From Azonexaceae bacterium (lineage in GTDB: Bacteria > Pseudomonadota > Gammaproteobacteria > Burkholderiales > Rhodocyclaceae): DNA of 14,750 nucleotides. Positions 12,939 through 14,750 of the stretch are shown here, one piece after another. Made by a program: the position numbers and the translations under genes. The stretch spans positions 1 to 14,750 of the forward strand of contig SSTA01000224.1 of the NCBI GenBank assembly GCA_009469685.1, written 5' to 3'. How positions within the stretch are numbered: the stretch's first letter is position 1; every line of letters starts with the position of its first letter. The notes under the pieces are model-generated. The model was not told the DNA's origin, made no database searches, and saw only the letters and a list, made by a program, of their open reading frames with translations.

Positions 12939-14169
12939 CATAGCCAATCGCGATCGCCCCCACCAGCCCCACGACATCGGCGATGAGTCCTCCCGCGACG
13001 GCATAGCGGGTCTTGGTAATGTTGACGCTGCCAAAATAGACAGCCAGCACATAGAAAGTGGTTTCCGTCGAACCCTGGATGATGGCGGCGAGCTTGGCTG
13101 GGAACGAGTCGACCCCGTAGGTGGTCATCACATCCACCATCAGGCCCCGAGCACCGCTGCCCGAGAGCGTCTTCATCAGCCCCACCGGCAGGGCCGGCAC
13201 GAAGGCGTCGTCCAGCCCCAGGCCCAGCACGGCGCTGCGGATGGCGCCGATGAGGACATCCATGCCCCCCGTGGTGCGAAAAATCGAGATGGCTGCCAGC
13301 ATCGCCACCAGGTAGGGAACGATCTGGATCGCGACGCCAAAACCCTCCTTGGCGCCTTCGACGAAGCTCTCATAGACATCTATCCCCCGCCAAGCCGCGA
13401 CCGCGACGAATAGGACGATCAGGGACAGGATGATGCCGCTGCCGAGGAGCCCGGTGGCCTGGGCCATCCGCTCGGGAGGCAACCCGGCGAGTCCCAGGTA
13501 GAGCGCTCCCGCCAGCGCCGCAAAACCGCCGAAAAAGACGAGGACCGGCCGGCACCACAGCCGGAGGCCCTGCCACCAGGCCACCGCCAACAGTCCGGCG
13601 CTGAACGAAACGAAGGTGCCCAGCAGGGTGGGAAGGAAGATGTCGGCGGCGTTGAAGCCGGCGATTCCCTGCTGCACGGCCAGGCTCTGGCGGATGGCGA
13701 TGACCGTCGTCGGGATCAGGGTGATGCCCGCTGTATTGAGGACAAGAAACATGATCATCGGGTTGCTGGCGGTATCCTTCTGCGGATTGATCTCCTGCAA
13801 CTCGCGCATGGCCTTCAGCCCAAGCGGCGTGGCGGCATTGTCGAGGCCGAGCAGATTGGCCGAGAAATTCATGACGATGCTGCCGCCGGCCGGATGCCCG
13901 GGCGGAATATCCGGGAATACGCGGCGGAAGAACGGCGCCAGGGCACGCCCGAAGAGCTGGATCAAGCCACCCCGCTCGCCAATTTTCATGATCCCCAACC
14001 AGAGACTCATGACCCCCACCAAGCCCAGGGCGATGTCGAATCCGGTCTTGGCGGTATCGAACAATCCGTTCAGGACGCGCGAGAATACCTCCCAGTCCCC
14101 CTGCAGGGTCTGCACCACGGCCGCAGCGAAGCCGAGGAGGATGAAGGCGGTCCAGATTCGATTGAGCAC
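12925..14169 (-). CDS. Fused SpmA-SpmB-like membrane protein (nucleoside-recognition/Gate domain family)
   Basis: This is a 414-aa multi-spanning inner-membrane protein. The N-terminal half resembles Bacillus SpmA: NFSANLLGLDNAATPLG at 101-117 and MIMFLVLNTAGITLIP at 138-153. After a hydrophobic middle, the C-terminal half resembles SpmB: EGAKEGF at 271-277, PYLVAMLAAISIFRTTGGMD at 284-303, LSGSGARGLM at 335-344 and QGSTETTFYVLAVYFGS at 365-381. In Bacillus the two are separate proteins needed for spore-core dehydration. In Gram-negatives the fused form occurs without sporulation, and its substrate is unknown. The start is GTG at 14169, where family members begin, with a weak ribosome site. 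It appears monocistronic or downstream of the truncated gene at the window edge. Confidence 0.9.
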   Translation of the reverse strand: MLNRIWTAFILLGFAAAVVQTLQGDWEVFSRVLNGLFDTAKTGFDIALGLVGVMSLWLGIMKIGERGGLIQLFGRALAPFFRRVFPDIPPGHPAGGSIVMNFSANLLGLDNAATPLGLKAMRELQEINPQKDTASNPMIMFLVLNTAGITLIPTTVIAIRQSLAVQQGIAGFNAADIFLPTLLGTFVSFSAGLLAVAWWQGLRLWCRPVLVFFGGFAALAGALYLGLAGLPPERMAQATGLLGSGIILSLIVLFVAVAAWRGIDVYESFVEGAKEGFGVAIQIVPYLVAMLAAISIFRTTGGMDVLIGAIRSAVLGLGLDDAFVPALPVGLMKTLSGSGARGLMVDVMTTYGVDSFPAKLAAIIQGSTETTFYVLAVYFGSVNITKTRYAVAGGLIADVVGLVGAIAIGYAFYG

Positions 14170-14271
14170 GGTGACGAGGCCGCCTGGCGGAGACCTGAAG
14201 GGAAAGGACGGAGATGCAGCGAGTCTAGTGGAAGCTCGGCAGGGGCAGCAACCGGCGAGCCTGGAGCGCCC

Positions 14272-14508
14272 TCAATCGGACCCAACCAATTCGGCGGCCG
14301 TCTGCGAACCATCCATCGCCACTGCCTCGCTGGTCGGCAGGCCCGAGACGCGTCGCTCACCCAAGATAAGCGGCCCCAAACCCGGATCGGCTGGCCTGGG
14401 CCGTATCAGTTTCGCGTGCGGGTGCTCCGACGCAGCCAGCGCCCGCAGATGCTGCGTAGGGCGCAGCACATCCTCGCGAAGCGGGATCCCGATGCCGCGG
14501 ACGCGACA
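14272..14508 (-). other. Likely true C-terminus of the edge gene, in a shifted frame
   Basis: In the frame offset by one missing base, the sequence reads GIPLREDVLRPTQHLRALAA and continues to GLPTSEAVAMDGSQTAAEL, stopping at 14272. Its codons (CTG, GCG, GAG, CAC and CCG dominant) match the genes of the window better than the frame that ends at 14406. There is no strong start of its own with a ribosome site. A one-base deletion near 14500-14520 would join it to the Ala/Pro-rich upstream part. Confidence 0.35.
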
Positions 14509-14750
14509 GGCGCCTCCGGTTCCGCTGCAAGTTTTGCGGCCATGGGCGCCGCGATCGGTTCAGCAAGCACCGGCAAGACGGGAGACAAGGGCGCGCCCTC
14601 TGCCGGGATGTCCATCAGCGAGACGCTCGGCGCCTGCGCAATCAGTGGCGAAGGCACTGCAACCTCCGACGGAACCCTGCCGCTCGCTTCCGGAACATCG
14701 GTCACGACGCATGCATCCTCAACCCGCGCCGTCGAGGGAGCCGCGGCACC
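14406..14750 (-). CDS. 3' part of an Ala/Pro/Val-rich protein of unknown function (runs off the window, probably frameshifted)
   Basis: The frame is open to the right edge, so the start and main domain are outside. About 114 codons are visible. The first 85 or so are low-complexity Ala/Pro/Val/Glu-rich sequence (PSPLIAQAPSVSLMDIP, AEPIAAPMAAKLAAEPEAP), typical of a disordered linker or tail. The final 27 residues become Cys/Arg-rich (FARMCCALRSICGRWLRR), which looks like out-of-frame reading. A natural-looking continuation is found in another frame and listed separately. No family can be named from this fragment. Confidence 0.5.
   Translation of the reverse strand, partial: GAAAPSTARVEDACVVTDVPEASGRVPSEVAVPSPLIAQAPSVSLMDIPAEGAPLSPVLPVLAEPIAAPMAAKLAAEPEAPVASAASGSRFARMCCALRSICGRWLRRSTRTRN

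Overview
The window is GC-rich and gene-dense, and every gene I can support lies on the minus strand. The set includes a UbiC-type chorismate lyase, an RluE-type 23S rRNA pseudouridine synthase, a Gram-negative fused SpmAB protein, a metaxin-like GST and an outer-membrane two-partner secretion (TPS) pore. This points to a Gram-negative proteobacterium that makes ubiquinone, most likely a betaproteobacterium or a related gammaproteobacterium. I cannot place it to genus. There are no tRNA or rRNA genes, insertion sequences or CRISPR arrays.

Layout from right to left, in the direction of transcription. (1) 14750-14272: the cut-off end of an Ala/Pro-rich unknown protein, probably frameshifted. 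(2) 14169-12925: spmAB, followed by 484 bp with little or no convincing coding. (3) 12440-10635: a tight four-gene operon, rluE - small secreted basic protein - DUF192 protein - ubiC. Every junction overlaps by 4 or 1 nt (ATGA, ATGA, TGATG). (4) 10455-9153: a GST-family gene and a membrane protein with a possible BRO-N-like cytoplasmic domain. (5) 9038-123: a four-gene envelope operon, CHAT/TPR protein - TpsA exoprotein - TpsB outer-membrane transporter - FecR-domain protein.

The CHAT-TpsA-TpsB-FecR cluster is the most interesting part. All four products begin with an export signal, so the whole module should act at or beyond the inner membrane. TpsA (1186 aa) carries the TPS secretion domain, about nine tandem double repeats of 56-65 aa, and a tail with the only two cysteines of the mature protein. 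TpsB (562 aa) has POTRA domains and a barrel with the VRGY motif. Its start codon overlaps the tpsA stop. The upstream gene encodes an exported caspase-like CHAT protein with an intact His/Cys pair. The downstream gene encodes an exported FecR-domain protein with an NTF2-like C-terminal region and no sigma-factor partner in view. My inference is a secreted or surface-tethered adhesin with a dedicated periplasmic protease and an envelope accessory protein. A perfect inverted repeat lies in the short region upstream of the CHAT gene.

The remainder is mostly housekeeping: ubiquinone synthesis, rRNA modification and a gate-family membrane protein.
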